64,000 nt of DNA from Rossellomorea sp. BNER (GCA_024213275.1 JANAVG010000012.1:1-64000); one strand, 5' to 3'; positions 50,154 to 60,094 are shown, numbered from the stretch's first letter. A program made the numbers and translations. The notes: generated by a model not told the origin, from the letters alone.

Positions 50154-50957
50154 CTATGCTTTTACACCGAAAAACTTTTTCAATCTTGTGAACACTCCGG
50201 GCTTATCATCCTCTAAAGATTGCAGCGGGACGGATTCCCCAAGAATTCTTCTTGCAATATTACGATAAGAAATCGCTGCCTTTGTATTAGGGTCAAGGGC
50301 GATAGGCTCTCCTTTATTCGAAGACCTGATGACATTATCGTCATCTGCCACTATACCAATTAGATCAATCGACAAATGCGTAGTGATTTCATCAACATCA
50401 AGCACTTCACCATTTTTCATCATATGATTTCTAATTCGATTAATGACGAGTTTCGGCGGCTCAATATCTTCTTTCTCTAATAACCCGATGATGCGATCCG
50501 CGTCGCGAACTGCGGAGATTTCTGGAGTTGTGACCACAATTGCCTTATCTGCTCCAGCGACCGCATTTTTATACCCCTGTTCAATTCCAGCTGGACAATC
50601 AATAATGATATAATCATATTCTTGTTTTAATTCTGAAATTAGTGTCTCCATTTGTTCAGGATTCACAGCCGACTTATCACTAGTTTGAGCAGCAGGTAAT
50701 AAATACAATTTATCTTCAAACCTTTTATCCTTTACAAGGGCTTGATGTGTTTTACAGCGCCCTTCAACAACATCAACTAAGTCATAGATAATACGATTTT
50801 CAAGACCCATTACAACGTCCAAATTCCGAAGGCCTATATCTGTATCTACTAAACATACTTTTTTGCCTTGTAGAGCTAATGCTGTACCCACATTTGCCGA
50901 AGTAGTGGTTTTCCCTACTCCACCTTTTCCGGAAGTAATTACGATTGCTTCACCCAC
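50154..50957 (-). CDS. minD: Septum site-determining protein MinD
   Basis: MinD is a membrane-binding ParA-type ATPase that recruits MinC. The 267-residue protein has the deviant Walker A TSGKGGVGKTTTSAN near 8, switch IVDTDIGLRNLD near 40, and a C-terminal amphipathic helix (FTRLKKFFGVKA) for membrane attachment. It starts 1 bp after minC's stop. Confidence 0.97.
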   Translation of the reverse strand: MGEAIVITSGKGGVGKTTTSANVGTALALQGKKVCLVDTDIGLRNLDVVMGLENRIIYDLVDVVEGRCKTHQALVKDKRFEDKLYLLPAAQTSDKSAVNPEQMETLISELKQEYDYIIIDCPAGIEQGYKNAVAGADKAIVVTTPEISAVRDADRIIGLLEKEDIEPPKLVINRIRNHMMKNGEVLDVDEITTHLSIDLIGIVADDDNVIRSSNKGEPIALDPNTKAAISYRNIARRILGESVPLQSLEDDKPGVFTRLKKFFGVKA

Positions 50958-50958
50958 A

Positions 50959-51639
50959 TTAGCGCCCCCCTTTAAAACTAGATATATTTGGTCTTAAATG
51001 TCTTAAAACTTGCAAACGATCTACAACAATTTGATTTGAACCATCTATGTATGCACATTCCATTTCATGACCTTCCTCTTTATCAAGGTAATCAGGTGCA
51101 CGATTAAGTTGTTCCGAAATTCGTAGCTGTGTTGGCGTCATTTGCGAAGCGACGATTACAGCTTCATCATTACCAGAACAACCTGCATGTGCAACACCTT
51201 TTAAAACGCCTAAAATATATATATTCCCAGCTGCTTTTACAGTACCACCAGGGTTAACATCTCCAATAATAAGTAAATCGCCAGGTACTTCGATTACTTG
51301 TCCTGACCGAATTACACCTGTTATAGGATAAATATCAGATTCTTCAATAAGCTTATTGGCATCAGCTTTTGTCATGACATTGCTAGAAATTTGCTCTACC
51401 TCAAGGTTTCGATTATTCCTTACAATTTCTCGGAGTTCCTGTTCTTGTTCTTCAGATAAATATCGATTGCCAGTTTGAATATTAACAGACATTAAAGGAC
51501 GGTCATCTAAATGATGATATTGAGCTGTCAGTTTGGAATCCAGCTCTTTCTTTATATCTTCATATGAGCATTCATCATTCAAATGGAGTGTTAAACCATC
51601 TTTTGTTCCTTTTATTAAAATATTTTGTTTTTTTATCAT
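50959..51639 (-). CDS. minC: Septum site-determining protein MinC
   Basis: MinC inhibits FtsZ polymerisation away from midcell. The 226-residue protein has the N-terminal FtsZ-interacting domain (1-100) and the C-terminal beta-helix domain with VIRSGQVIEVPGDLLIIGDV and NIYILGVLKGVAHAG that binds MinD. It follows mreD by 74 bp. Confidence 0.96.
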   Translation of the reverse strand: MIKKQNILIKGTKDGLTLHLNDECSYEDIKKELDSKLTAQYHHLDDRPLMSVNIQTGNRYLSEEQEQELREIVRNNRNLEVEQISSNVMTKADANKLIEESDIYPITGVIRSGQVIEVPGDLLIIGDVNPGGTVKAAGNIYILGVLKGVAHAGCSGNDEAVIVASQMTPTQLRISEQLNRAPDYLDKEEGHEMECAYIDGSNQIVVDRLQVLRHLRPNISSFKGGR

Positions 51640-51713
51640 GACGCATTGTTCACCTCAGTCGTCATTTAATTCGACAAATACCTCTTTAATTCCTCTTTTT
51701 GAAACGTTAAAGC

Positions 51714-52235
51714 CTAATGATCAATAAATTCTTTTCTTAATTTATTCATTAATAGCTTTACAGGATAAGAGAAAATAATAATAAAGACCGCATTTAAAAC
51801 GAGAGTTGGCCAGAGCCTCCAATCTGCGAACTGGAAAAGAGTAAAGTCTGTCCTTTGAATAATAAAATTGAGCTGATAAACGAGTAATTCTAATATCGAT
51901 ATATTAATGATCATTGAAATTCCGACTACAAATAAATTGTTATGCAAAATTTTCATCATCTTATCCATCAAGAAGATGGTTAACGGGAAAATAAGCATGT
52001 AAATTCCAATGATTTCTGTATAAAATAAATCAAATAAAAACCCAAATACAAATGCATAAACGATGGCTGAACGGTAGTGATAAAACACTGCCATGAATAA
52101 AATAAAAATTTGCAAAAAGTGCGGAACAACGATTCGATGACCTTCTAATAATTCAATGGGAAATACTCTGACAAAGATACTTTCACTGTATAAAATCATC
52201 AGAGCTAGGAAAGGAAGAAGAAGACGTTTCATCAT
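51714..52235 (-). CDS. mreD: Rod shape-determining protein MreD
   Basis: MreD is the membrane subunit of the elongasome. The 173-residue protein has about five hydrophobic spans, as in the family, with FGFLFDLFYTEIIGIYML in the middle (conserved FGLLxDxF motif). It overlaps mreC by 4 bp, so the two are coupled. Confidence 0.94.
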   Translation of the reverse strand: MMKRLLLPFLALMILYSESIFVRVFPIELLEGHRIVVPHFLQIFILFMAVFYHYRSAIVYAFVFGFLFDLFYTEIIGIYMLIFPLTIFLMDKMMKILHNNLFVVGISMIINISILELLVYQLNFIIQRTDFTLFQFADWRLWPTLVLNAVFIIIFSYPVKLLMNKLRKEFIDH

Positions 52236-53110
52236 TCTTCCTCCTCCTTGTTAACAGTATTAGGCTCTTCCACTTTTGTCATCGTTCGCTCTACTACCAT
52301 TACATGCTCTAGATCATAATAATCCGCTGCAGGTTCGACATAAGCCGTTTGAGTTAATCCATATTGATCAGGGATGACTTCTGTCACTTTCCCCACTGGT
52401 AAGTTTTTAGGGAAAACTCCACCTAAACCGGATGTGGTAACAATAGAACCTTTTTTCACTTTCATGTCATAAGGAATACGTTTTACCATGAGCTTTTTCT
52501 TCTTAAAATCAAATCCTTCAACAAAAGCAAAAATGTCTTTTTCCCCTTGAATCATAACAGATACACGATTATTTGAATTTTTAGCGCTTAATAGTTCAAC
52601 AGTCGCTGAAAAATTCGTCGCGCTTTTTACTTTACCGATTAAGCCCTTCGATGTGATAACAGCCATATTAGGATAAACCCCATGATTTTCCCCGCGATTA
52701 ATAATAAGGAGATCCTGCCATTGTTCAGGGTTTCTTGCAATTACTGTAGCATGAATAGGATTATATTTTCTTAAATTATCTTCTTTACCAACAATATCCC
52801 GAAGTTCTTCATTCTCTTTAGCTAGGTCTTCTACTTTTATTTCTAATTGAACTAGCTCTTCTAAACGAGATTTAAGCTTTTCATTTTCCGTGTATGTATT
52901 TTGCAGATTATCAACATCTTCAAAAAAACCAGACACATAACTTACTGGTTTAGAAACAATGGATTGACCAAACCCAACAATATCTTTTACAAATTGTTCG
53001 GGCCACGAAATGTTTTCTCTCTCTCGTAAAGAATAACCAACCAATGCCACTAGAACAATAATGCTGACAAGTAGGATAATCAACCGTTTATTCATGAAAA
53101 ATTGTGGCAC
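52232..53110 (-). CDS. mreC: Cell shape-determining protein MreC
   Basis: MreC links MreB to the cell-wall synthases outside the membrane. The 292-residue protein has one span (about 10-26), a coiled coil (about 65-112) and two beta domains (VIARNPEQWQDLLIINRG near 125, VTTSGLGGVFPKNLPVG near 228). GTG 53110 is favoured by GAGGTG 6 nt upstream; ATG 53095 is an alternative. Confidence 0.95.
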   Translation of the reverse strand: MPQFFMNKRLIILLVSIIVLVALVGYSLRERENISWPEQFVKDIVGFGQSIVSKPVSYVSGFFEDVDNLQNTYTENEKLKSRLEELVQLEIKVEDLAKENEELRDIVGKEDNLRKYNPIHATVIARNPEQWQDLLIINRGENHGVYPNMAVITSKGLIGKVKSATNFSATVELLSAKNSNNRVSVMIQGEKDIFAFVEGFDFKKKKLMVKRIPYDMKVKKGSIVTTSGLGGVFPKNLPVGKVTEVIPDQYGLTQTAYVEPAADYYDLEHVMVVERTMTKVEEPNTVNKEEEE

Positions 53111-53330
53111 GATTTACACCTCTATCTCTTTCACTATAAAAATAGTGCTTTTTTATATTTTAAATTTCATCACAAAGACACCAGCATCATTCGTAGATGT
53201 AAGGCAAAAGTCAAAGGAACTACAAACCGCTGAGCTGCCACATCCTAGACTTCCTGCTTGTGTTAGATTAAAACATCATTCATTTACACGATAATTAACT
53301 TATTAATCTTTCTCAATCAATCACAAATAC

Positions 53331-53370
53331 AGGGCCTGTCCCTTGTTTTTCCTAAAATGGGCCAGCCCCA
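53331..53370. repeat. Family C repeat, core-deleted short form (C5)
   Basis: AGGGCCTGTCCC and GGGCCAGCCCC flank only about 17 bp; the inner conserved blocks of the other copies are gone. It lies 19 bp after the mreB stop codon. The remaining gap to mreC (53111-53330) holds no recognised gene or repeat. Confidence 0.6.
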
Positions 53371-53389
53371 GTAAATTTTATGAATTACT

Positions 53390-54397
53390 TTATTTTCCAC
53401 GATTCTTGAATAAATGGATATGATCAAGAGCTTTTCCAGTACCAATCGCTACACAGTCTAAAGGATTTTCAGCAATCAACACTGGCATTTTTGTCTCATC
53501 ACTAATAATCTTATCAAGGTTCCGCAGTAATGCGCCACCACCTGTTAAGACGATTCCACGGTCCATAATGTCGGCAGCAAGTTCAGGTGGAGTTGTCTCC
53601 AATGTACTTTTCACTGCATCCACAATAGCAAATACCGTATCATGAAGTGCTTTCCCGATTTCTTCAGCTGTAATTTCGAGTGTTTTCGGAAGACCCGTTA
53701 ACAGGTCACGTCCACGAACATCCATAGCTTCAATTCCTTCAGAATCTGCTGCTGAACCAATTTCCAATTTAATTGTCTCAGCCGTCCGATCTCCAATCAT
53801 CAAGTTATATGTTTTACGGATATAATTGATAATGGCATCATCCATTTCATTACCGGCAACACGAATCGATTGTTTTGTAACAATCCCTCCTAGGGAAATG
53901 ATCGCCACTTCTGTTGTTCCTCCGCCAATATCCACGACCATACTTCCCGTCGGTTCCCATACAGGCAAGTTGGCTCCTATTGCAGCAGCAAAAGGCTCTT
54001 CAATAGTGTAAGCATCTCTCGCACCTGCTTGACGGGTAGCATCGATAACGGCTCTCTCTTCAACTGCCGTTATTCCAGAAGGGACACAAACCATTACATA
54101 TGGCTTTCTAGCAAAGGGTGTTGTTCCTTTAACTGCTTGTTTTATGTAATACTTCATCATCGTTGCTGTTGTTTCATAATCCGCAATAACCCCGTCTTTC
54201 ATTGGCCTTAGAGCTACCACGTTTCCTGGTGTTCTTCCAATCATATTTTTGGCATCATTTCCAACGGCAACAATTTGTTTATTATCAGTTTGTAAAGCGA
54301 CAACAGAAGGTTCACGTAAAACAATTCCTTTTCCTTTAACGTAAACAAGTGTGTTCGCTGTTCCTAAATCAATTCCAAGGTCTTTCGTTCCAAACAT
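53390..54397 (-). CDS. mreB: Rod shape-determining actin homologue MreB
   Basis: MreB is the bacterial actin that guides cell elongation. The 335-residue protein has phosphate-1 motif [12 protein letters not shown] at the start, phosphate-2 [14 protein letters not shown] near 155 and adenosine motif [14 protein letters not shown] near 282. An amphipathic membrane helix is not obvious from the N-terminus. Radically conserved; the gap to mreC (279 bp) is wider than in many Bacillus. Confidence 0.97.
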   Translation of the reverse strand: MFGTKDLGIDLGTANTLVYVKGKGIVLREPSVVALQTDNKQIVAVGNDAKNMIGRTPGNVVALRPMKDGVIADYETTATMMKYYIKQAVKGTTPFARKPYVMVCVPSGITAVEERAVIDATRQAGARDAYTIEEPFAAAIGANLPVWEPTGSMVVDIGGGTTEVAIISLGGIVTKQSIRVAGNEMDDAIINYIRKTYNLMIGDRTAETIKLEIGSAADSEGIEAMDVRGRDLLTGLPKTLEITAEEIGKALHDTVFAIVDAVKSTLETTPPELAADIMDRGIVLTGGGALLRNLDKIISDETKMPVLIAENPLDCVAIGTGKALDHIHLFKNRGK

Positions 54398-54525
54398 GCT
54401 TGTATCTCCCTTTCTGATACGGATTGGGGGGTGTATTTTACATTACCAATCTATTTCATTTCTCCAATTTTTAGGTCAAAAATCACAAACAATATTATAT
54501 CGTAACACCCTATAAAATCATAGTG

Positions 54526-55224
54526 TTATAAATACCCTTTTTCCTTTAAACTTACATATTTCTTCTCGCCAATAATGAGATGATCGAGAATATCGATTCC
54601 AATAATCTTCCCGCATTCCACTAGTCTTTTTGTAACCTCGATATCCTCCCTACTTGGTGTAGGGTCCCCAGAAGGATGATTATGAATACAAATAATTGAA
54701 GCAGCAGACCTTCGAAAGGCTTCCTTAAAAACCTCTCGTGGATGGACTATGGAGGCATTCAAGCTCCCAATAAAAATCGTCTTTTTATGAAGAACCTGAT
54801 TCTTTGTGTTGAGAAATAAACATACGAAGTGCTCTTGGGAAAGAAAGCGCATATCATTCATAACAAAATTAGCCCCATCTTCCGGGGAGCGTATCGAAAA
54901 TCGATCATCAAAGGTGAGATTACTAATTCTTCTTCCAATTTCGACAGCCGCCATAAGCTGTATAGCCTTTGCTAAACCAATACCATGAATAGCTGTGATT
55001 TCTTCTACAGAGGCATCTTTTAGTAATCTCAAACCTTCGAACGTTTGCAATAGGCGATTAGATAATTGTATTACAGATTCCGACTTAGTTCCAGTTCTAA
55101 GCAAAATAGCCAGAAGTTCTTGATTAGAAAGACTTTTTGCCCCACTTTGTATCATTCTTTCACGTGGTCGCTCATCATTAGGATAATCCCTGATCATTAA
55201 GCGTTCTTCTGTTTTATGCGTCAC
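54526..55224 (-). CDS. radC: RadC-family JAB/JAMM protein
   Basis: The 232-residue protein has a helix-hairpin-helix-like start (LAILLRTGTKSESV, IHGIGLAKAIQLMAAVEIG) and a C-terminal JAMM domain with IICIHNHPSGDPTPSREDIEVT near 172 (HxH...S..D metal motif). A DNA-repair role was claimed and is now doubted; function unsettled. GTG 55224 has AAGGAGG upstream. B. subtilis ysxA sits at the same place. Confidence 0.92.
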   Translation of the reverse strand: MTHKTEERLMIRDYPNDERPRERMIQSGAKSLSNQELLAILLRTGTKSESVIQLSNRLLQTFEGLRLLKDASVEEITAIHGIGLAKAIQLMAAVEIGRRISNLTFDDRFSIRSPEDGANFVMNDMRFLSQEHFVCLFLNTKNQVLHKKTIFIGSLNASIVHPREVFKEAFRRSAASIICIHNHPSGDPTPSREDIEVTKRLVECGKIIGIDILDHLIIGEKKYVSLKEKGYL

Positions 55225-55267
55225 AAACCCTTTCCTCCTTAGTGTAACTTTGGGAGGTAAGCTAAGG

Positions 55268-55843
55268 TCAAACTCGTAACGATGGGAATCCCAATTTCTT
55301 CAATTTACGATAAAGCTTTGAGATTGGAAGTCCAACTACAGAAGCATAATCTCCTTTGATCTCTTTTACAAATAATGCCCCTAGAGCTTGTATACCATAT
55401 CCACCAGCTTTATCGTATGGTTCACCTGTTTCGATATAGTTTAGAATCTCCTGCTCTGTTAACTCCCAAAACGTTACATCAGTTTTTTCGTAGAATACTT
55501 CCTGTTGACCTTCAATTATGATAGCCACACCTGTGAAAACGGAATGTGTCTTACCAGATAATTGGCTAAGCATCTTTTTTGCTTCTTCTTCGTCTTTCGG
55601 TTTTTCAAGAATATGACCATCTAGTGCCACTACAGTATCAGAACCAATAACATAGGAGCTATGATAATCACTAGCCACCGCACGCGCCTTTCGTGCAGCT
55701 AGTTCGGTGACAACATATTCAGGGCCTTTCATACGATCAATACTTTCATCTACATTTGAATGAATAATGGAGAAATCAAGATGCAGTTGTTGGAGAAGCA
55801 TTTTTCTGCGAGGAGAACTTGAAGCTAAAATGAGGTTAGACAA
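55268..55843 (-). CDS. maf: Nucleoside triphosphate pyrophosphatase Maf
   Basis: Maf hydrolyses dTTP/UTP and modified nucleotides and affects septum formation. The 191-residue protein starts at TTG 55843 (GAAAGGTG upstream), with LILASSSPRRKMLL at the start and VIGSDTVVALDG near 68, the two marks of the family. An upstream in-frame extension of 22 codons has no ribosome site. Confidence 0.95.
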   Translation of the reverse strand: MSNLILASSSPRRKMLLQQLHLDFSIIHSNVDESIDRMKGPEYVVTELAARKARAVASDYHSSYVIGSDTVVALDGHILEKPKDEEEAKKMLSQLSGKTHSVFTGVAIIIEGQQEVFYEKTDVTFWELTEQEILNYIETGEPYDKAGGYGIQALGALFVKEIKGDYASVVGLPISKLYRKLKKLGFPSLRV

Positions 55844-55944
55844 TGAAATCACCTTTCCCTTCTTCCGTAAAGATTGGGAGATACAACATAATCCTACCAA
55901 ATTCGTCAAAAGTTCTCAACAAATAGGGAAGAGATTTAGAAAAT

Positions 55945-56020
55945 AAAAAAAGTGATAATCAACCATTCAACGTACAAATAAACAGTACTAGAACAGAATC
56001 AGATGATCATCACTTTTTTT
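55945..56020 (-). terminator. spoIIB terminator
   Basis: AGTGATAATCA and TGATCATCACT (55951-55961, 56004-56014) pair over 11 bp with one mismatch around a 42-bp loop and are flanked by long A and T tracts on both sides. Confidence 0.7.
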
Positions 56021-56066
56021 ACTATAAATTATTTCCTAGAAAATTACACTTTCTGTCGATGTAAAC

Positions 56067-57056
56067 TTATAGTTTATTATATTTTTCAACAAAAGAAAGA
56101 AGACTCTCACGTGCTTTTTGAAGATGTGCATCATCAGCTGTTGAGCTATATTCTTTTATGCTTTTGAATGCGCTGGTTAAATCTTCTTTCATACTAACCA
56201 ATGTTTTGTTTTTGATTTTCAACCCATCTAGTTCACTTTGTTGTTTTTCAATAGAAGTAACGACACTTTCATTAACTTTATTTTCGAGCCCAGCAGTGAT
56301 TGATTCTTGTGCAAGCGTAGTAAAAATATTCATTCCTTTATTAATAAAATCAGCTTCATTTGCAGTAACTTTAATTTGTTTTTCAGGAAGGGTAAACTCT
56401 TTAGCATATACTTCAATGTTTTTCTCTTTTAGTTTTTTGCCAAATGATTTGACAGTATCAAGGTTTTCGCCTATTCCAACAAATAAATAATATTGTTCAT
56501 TGCTTGAAATCATGGCTGCAGGTACACCTTTTGATTCGATTGATGATTGCATTTCATTAGCCGACTCTTCGGTAGCAAATACACCCGCTTGCAAAACTGG
56601 CAACGAAAAAGCTTGAATTTTTTTCGAAGATCCACTCGTTTCACCAGATTCTTCCCCTTTAGATGAAACCTCTTCTTGGAGAGCAATAGCAGGGGTAGAC
56701 TGTTCCCCCTCCGTAATGACATTTAAAATAATAAAACCTAAGGTAATTCCAATGGCAACCGCACCAATTAAAGGATATAGAAAGATGGTATAATCCCTCG
56801 CCCCTCCCTTAAAGCTCTTCTTTTTCTTTTTCCCTTTTTCTTGTACATAATTAATCTTTTTGTATTCTTTTGGCGACTTTGTTTCTTCATCCGGTAACAC
56901 CCAGTCGAATGAATCATCTTCTGCACGATCTTTTGCCGCCGCGAGTTCATCTGTTCCCAGCTGCCAATCATGTACAAGCAGATCTTCTTGATATTTTGTT
57001 TTTTCGCCATTAATTTTAACCGTTATTTTTCCACCATTTTTACTCTGCTTGTCCAA
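56067..57056 (-). CDS. spoIIB: Stage II sporulation protein B (SPOR domain)
   Basis: SpoIIB binds septal peptidoglycan and aids engulfment. The 329-residue protein has a cytoplasmic, charged N-terminus (1-90), a single span (about 91-112) and an extracytoplasmic SPOR domain (about 152-228, LPVLQAGVFATEESANEMQ). TTG 57056 has GGAGGGG upstream. The C-terminal part after 230 is helical and variable. It lies between comC and maf as in B. subtilis. Confidence 0.9.
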   Translation of the reverse strand: MDKQSKNGGKITVKINGEKTKYQEDLLVHDWQLGTDELAAAKDRAEDDSFDWVLPDEETKSPKEYKKINYVQEKGKKKKKSFKGGARDYTIFLYPLIGAVAIGITLGFIILNVITEGEQSTPAIALQEEVSSKGEESGETSGSSKKIQAFSLPVLQAGVFATEESANEMQSSIESKGVPAAMISSNEQYYLFVGIGENLDTVKSFGKKLKEKNIEVYAKEFTLPEKQIKVTANEADFINKGMNIFTTLAQESITAGLENKVNESVVTSIEKQQSELDGLKIKNKTLVSMKEDLTSAFKSIKEYSSTADDAHLQKARESLLSFVEKYNKL

Positions 57057-57105
57057 ATTTTACGCCCCTCCTATTAGTTGTTTTTTTACATGCTATCATA
57101 GGCCA

Positions 57106-57140
57106 TAAAAAAAAGAACAAGACTTTTGTCGTCTTGTCCC
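57106..57140 (-). terminator. Terminator downstream of comC
   Basis: On the minus strand GGACAAGAC and GTCTTGTTC pair around GACAAAA (57115-57139), followed by eight T residues. It lies between comC and spoIIB, after repeat B3. Confidence 0.88.
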
Positions 57141-57335
57141 CATAGGTTTTCGTCAATTTTTTTATCGTCCAATAAATTATTCTAATTTTCACCATGCAGG
57201 GTCCGGAAATTGTCGAAGGAATCATTCGATTTTGGACATGTTTTTGTATTTATTGGCTGGAATTGATTCGTGGGTGGGTGTATAAAAAAGCTGGGGCAAT
57301 CAATAAATAGAGCTATCAGTAAACATCTATTTTTA

Positions 57336-57499
57336 AGGCTCTTTTCGTAAACTTTGTTGCTTTTGGTCAATTATAAACATCTTAAATACTTCAATGCTAG
57401 TGAACCATTTATTGCTTTGACGAAAAGATGCCCCGAAACCTTAATACTTACGGGTACCTATTCTTGTTCGAAAAGCAACAATCCATGCGAAAACAGCCA
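57336..57499. repeat. Family B repeat, copy 3
   Basis: Ends AGGCTCTTTTCGTAAACTTT and AATCCATGCGAAAACAGCC; core GATGCCCCGAAACCTTAATA and CTTAAATACTTCAATGCTAG. Opposite orientation to B4 at 58351. It fills most of the 512-bp gap between comC and spoIIB; the rest holds the terminator and no gene. Confidence 0.88.
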
Positions 57500-57568
57500 T
57501 TTTTAAAGTATTGAAGATGTAAAGGCGTGGTGTTTTGTAAACCATCAGATTAATGCCCCATTAATTAT

Positions 57569-58312
57569 CTAGATATAAAGTGAAAAATACCATTGTATGA
57601 TCTTCTCGCCAAAGAAATAGGCTAGGATTGTACCAAGACAGATATAAGGACCAAACGCAATCGCTTCACCTTTTTTGAACTTCCCAAGTAACATTCCTAG
57701 TATGCCGACAACCGCCCCTAATAACGTGGCGAGAAAAAAGGAAAGTAATAGTCCTTTTACGCCAAGAACAAAACCAATAAGGGCGAAAAGTTTAATATCC
57801 CCACCACCCATTCCACCTCTACTGATAATGGCGATAAATAAAAGTAGGGTGAAACCAAGAGCTGCTCCTGTTAGCGAGCCCCACCATGGAGATAGCGGTA
57901 CAAAGAGACGTTCCACAATAAAGAGAGCTGCAAAAAATAAGAGCACTTTATCTGGTATGATCATATATTTAATATCACTGACTGTTATAATAGAGAACAA
58001 CGAAATAAGCGTTAGAGCGACAATGAGTTCAAGCTGCAAGCCGAACACTTGGTAAGCAAGAACAAAAAATGTTCCTGTTATAAGCTCCATTATTGGATAG
58101 AGAAGAGAAATTCTTCCGCTACAGCTGACACACTTTCCCCTTTGAATGACAAATGAAAGGACTGGCATCAGTTCTTTTGCACTAAGCTGATGTCCACAAT
58201 AAGGACAAGCTGATCGTGGTTTGATAATCGACTTTTTTAACGGAATTCTTAAGCCCACTACGTTGTAGAAGGAGGCTAGGAGTAGACCATAAATGAAGAC
58301 TAATATATTCAT
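57569..58312 (-). CDS. comC: Prepilin peptidase ComC
   Basis: ComC processes and methylates type IV pilin-like competence pseudopilins. The 247-residue protein has seven spans, a cytoplasmic zinc-binding loop CPYCGHQLSAKEL / GKCVSC near 36-62, and the catalytic Asp pair in TVSDIKYMIIPDK near 108 and MGGGDIKLFALIGF near 170. Its expected partners (comG products) are outside the window. Confidence 0.96.
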   Translation of the reverse strand: MNILVFIYGLLLASFYNVVGLRIPLKKSIIKPRSACPYCGHQLSAKELMPVLSFVIQRGKCVSCSGRISLLYPIMELITGTFFVLAYQVFGLQLELIVALTLISLFSIITVSDIKYMIIPDKVLLFFAALFIVERLFVPLSPWWGSLTGAALGFTLLLFIAIISRGGMGGGDIKLFALIGFVLGVKGLLLSFFLATLLGAVVGILGMLLGKFKKGEAIAFGPYICLGTILAYFFGEKIIQWYFSLYI

Positions 58313-58350
58313 AGAAAATGATTTGAATTTCTCCTTATGTATTTTAATTA

Positions 58351-58513
58351 TGGCTGTTTTCGCATAGATTGTTGCTTTTCGAACAAGAATAGGTACCCGT
58401 AAGTATTAAGGTTTCAGTGCGTCTTTTCGTCAAAGCAATAAATGCTTCACTAGATTGAATGATTTAAGGTGTTTATAATTGACCAAAAGCAACAAAGTTT
58501 ACGAAAAGAGCCT
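58351..58513. repeat. Family B repeat, copy 4
   Basis: Ends TGGCTGTTTTCGCATAGATT and AACAAAGTTTACGAAAAGAG; core GGTTTCAGTGCGTCTTTTCG and AGATTGAATGATTTAAGGTG. It lies just upstream of comC, between it and a broken small frame. Confidence 0.88.
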
Positions 58514-58516
58514 TAT

Positions 58517-58623
58517 TCATTTATTTTGTGGAGCAAAGAAATAATAGGTTAAGTATAGCCCTGATAGTACAATAAATGCACAGAGTATCCAAATAAATTC
58601 TTTTGAATATTACCTATATCCAT
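58517..58623 (-). pseudogene. Frameshifted small membrane peptide (about 35 aa if repaired)
   Basis: On the minus strand GAAGGTGGAA precedes ATG 58623, which opens MDIGNIQ and then hits a stop. In the next frame the continuation EFIWILCAFIVLSGLYLTYY plus FFAPQNK runs to TGA at 58517-58519, a single membrane span. One extra A in the run of four at 58601-58604 would join them into one 35-residue protein (107 nt now, 108 needed). Single-base loss, sequencing error or programmed shift cannot be told apart here. Located between folC and comC. Confidence 0.5.
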
Positions 58624-58709
58624 TTCCACCTTCTTGAAATTAGTTAAAAAGTCATGGTTTTATGAATATTTTACCAAAATAATCCTTGGGAGTCATCTTT
58701 AAATTTCAT

Positions 58710-60014
58710 CTAATTTTTTATAACTGAATTAAGATATGGTTTTACTTGGGATAAAAAATAAAGTGAACCAGTTATCAATAAAACTTCATCACTTTTGACT
58801 TCACTAATTACATCAGGTAGAGCTGATTTCCAATTATTCATTTCAGTTACATTATTCATTGATATGTAACCGGCTAGTTCTTGTGGTGAAGCAACTCTCG
58901 GAAAATCAAAGGTTGTCAATATTAATTGATCCGCTACTCTTTCAAAATCTGATAACATAGGCTTTAGGTCTTTGTCTTTAAGGGCTGCTACAACTATTTT
59001 CACCTTTTTGTTTGTCCATCTGTCTTCAATAGTTCGGACGAGTGTTTTAACACCTTCTGGATTATGGGCTCCATCTAGATAAATCAAGGGTATAGATGAT
59101 ATTTGTTCCATTCTTCCTGGCCAATAAGCATTTTTAAGTCCTAGTTGTATGGCATTGTTATCTATATTGAATTCATACTTTTGGTTTAGCAGTTCGATTA
59201 TTTTTATAGCTAGTGAGGCATTTTCTATTTGGTGTCTGCCAACCATCGAAATCTCATAGGTTTCTTTAATTTGTCCAGATCTAAAAGCAAATTTTTCCCC
59301 AGCTTGAAGGTTTTCTTCCTCATTTGTTTCAAAGTCGACCCCATACAGATAAAAATCAGCCAGCTGTTCATTCGCTTTTTCTTTAATAACTTCAATGGCT
59401 TCTGGTTGTCTTACACAACTTATAACGGGCACACGTTCCTTTATTATTCCTGCTTTCTCAAAAGCGATTTCCTCAACGGTTTCTCCAAGAAACTGAGTAT
59501 GGTCCATGCCAATATTCGTAATCGCTGTTACAAGGGGCTGAATAATATTCGTTGAATCGAGTCTCCCTCCTAAACCAACCTCATAAATAACAATGTCAAC
59601 AGGGTTTATATGGGAAAAATAAAAAAAGCTCATCGCCGTAATCACTTCAAATTCTGAAGGACTTCCCCATTCAGTTTCTTCCATTTTCTCGGATATTGGT
59701 ATCATTAGATTGACCAACTGCACTAGGTGGTTATCTGCTATTGGATCTCCATTAACACTAATTCTTTCGTTAAACCGTTCAAAATAAGGAGAAGTAAAAG
59801 TTCCCACTCGTTTACCTGACTGTTGCAAGATATTTCGTAAATAAGTCACAGTTGAACCTTTTCCATTTGTACCACCAATATGAATGGTTTGTATCTTTCT
59901 TTCAGGGTGATCAAGCTTTTCCATCATATATTCCATTCGTTTAAGTCCTGGCTTTATCCCGAGACGCAATCTTGAATGAATCCAATTCACTGCTTCTTCA
60001 TATGTAGCAATCAT
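58710..60014 (-). CDS. folC: Folylpolyglutamate synthase/dihydrofolate synthase
   Basis: FolC adds glutamates to folates. The 434-residue Mur-ligase-like protein has the P-loop HIGGTNGKGSTVTYL near 46, the lid VIYEVGLGGRLDSTN near 143, TNIGMDHTQFLG near 165 and the C-terminal LDGAHNPEGV near 315. ATG 60014 is chosen with GAGGTG 5 nt upstream; GTG 60020 touches the site. It follows valS by 81 bp. Confidence 0.95.
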   Translation of the reverse strand: MIATYEEAVNWIHSRLRLGIKPGLKRMEYMMEKLDHPERKIQTIHIGGTNGKGSTVTYLRNILQQSGKRVGTFTSPYFERFNERISVNGDPIADNHLVQLVNLMIPISEKMEETEWGSPSEFEVITAMSFFYFSHINPVDIVIYEVGLGGRLDSTNIIQPLVTAITNIGMDHTQFLGETVEEIAFEKAGIIKERVPVISCVRQPEAIEVIKEKANEQLADFYLYGVDFETNEEENLQAGEKFAFRSGQIKETYEISMVGRHQIENASLAIKIIELLNQKYEFNIDNNAIQLGLKNAYWPGRMEQISSIPLIYLDGAHNPEGVKTLVRTIEDRWTNKKVKIVVAALKDKDLKPMLSDFERVADQLILTTFDFPRVASPQELAGYISMNNVTEMNNWKSALPDVISEVKSDEVLLITGSLYFLSQVKPYLNSVIKN

Positions 60015-60094
60015 TTTCACACCTCTTTAAAAGAGGAGGCAAATCTAAACGTCATGTTTAGTTACAATCCGTTTTAGATAGCCTCCATTACTCT

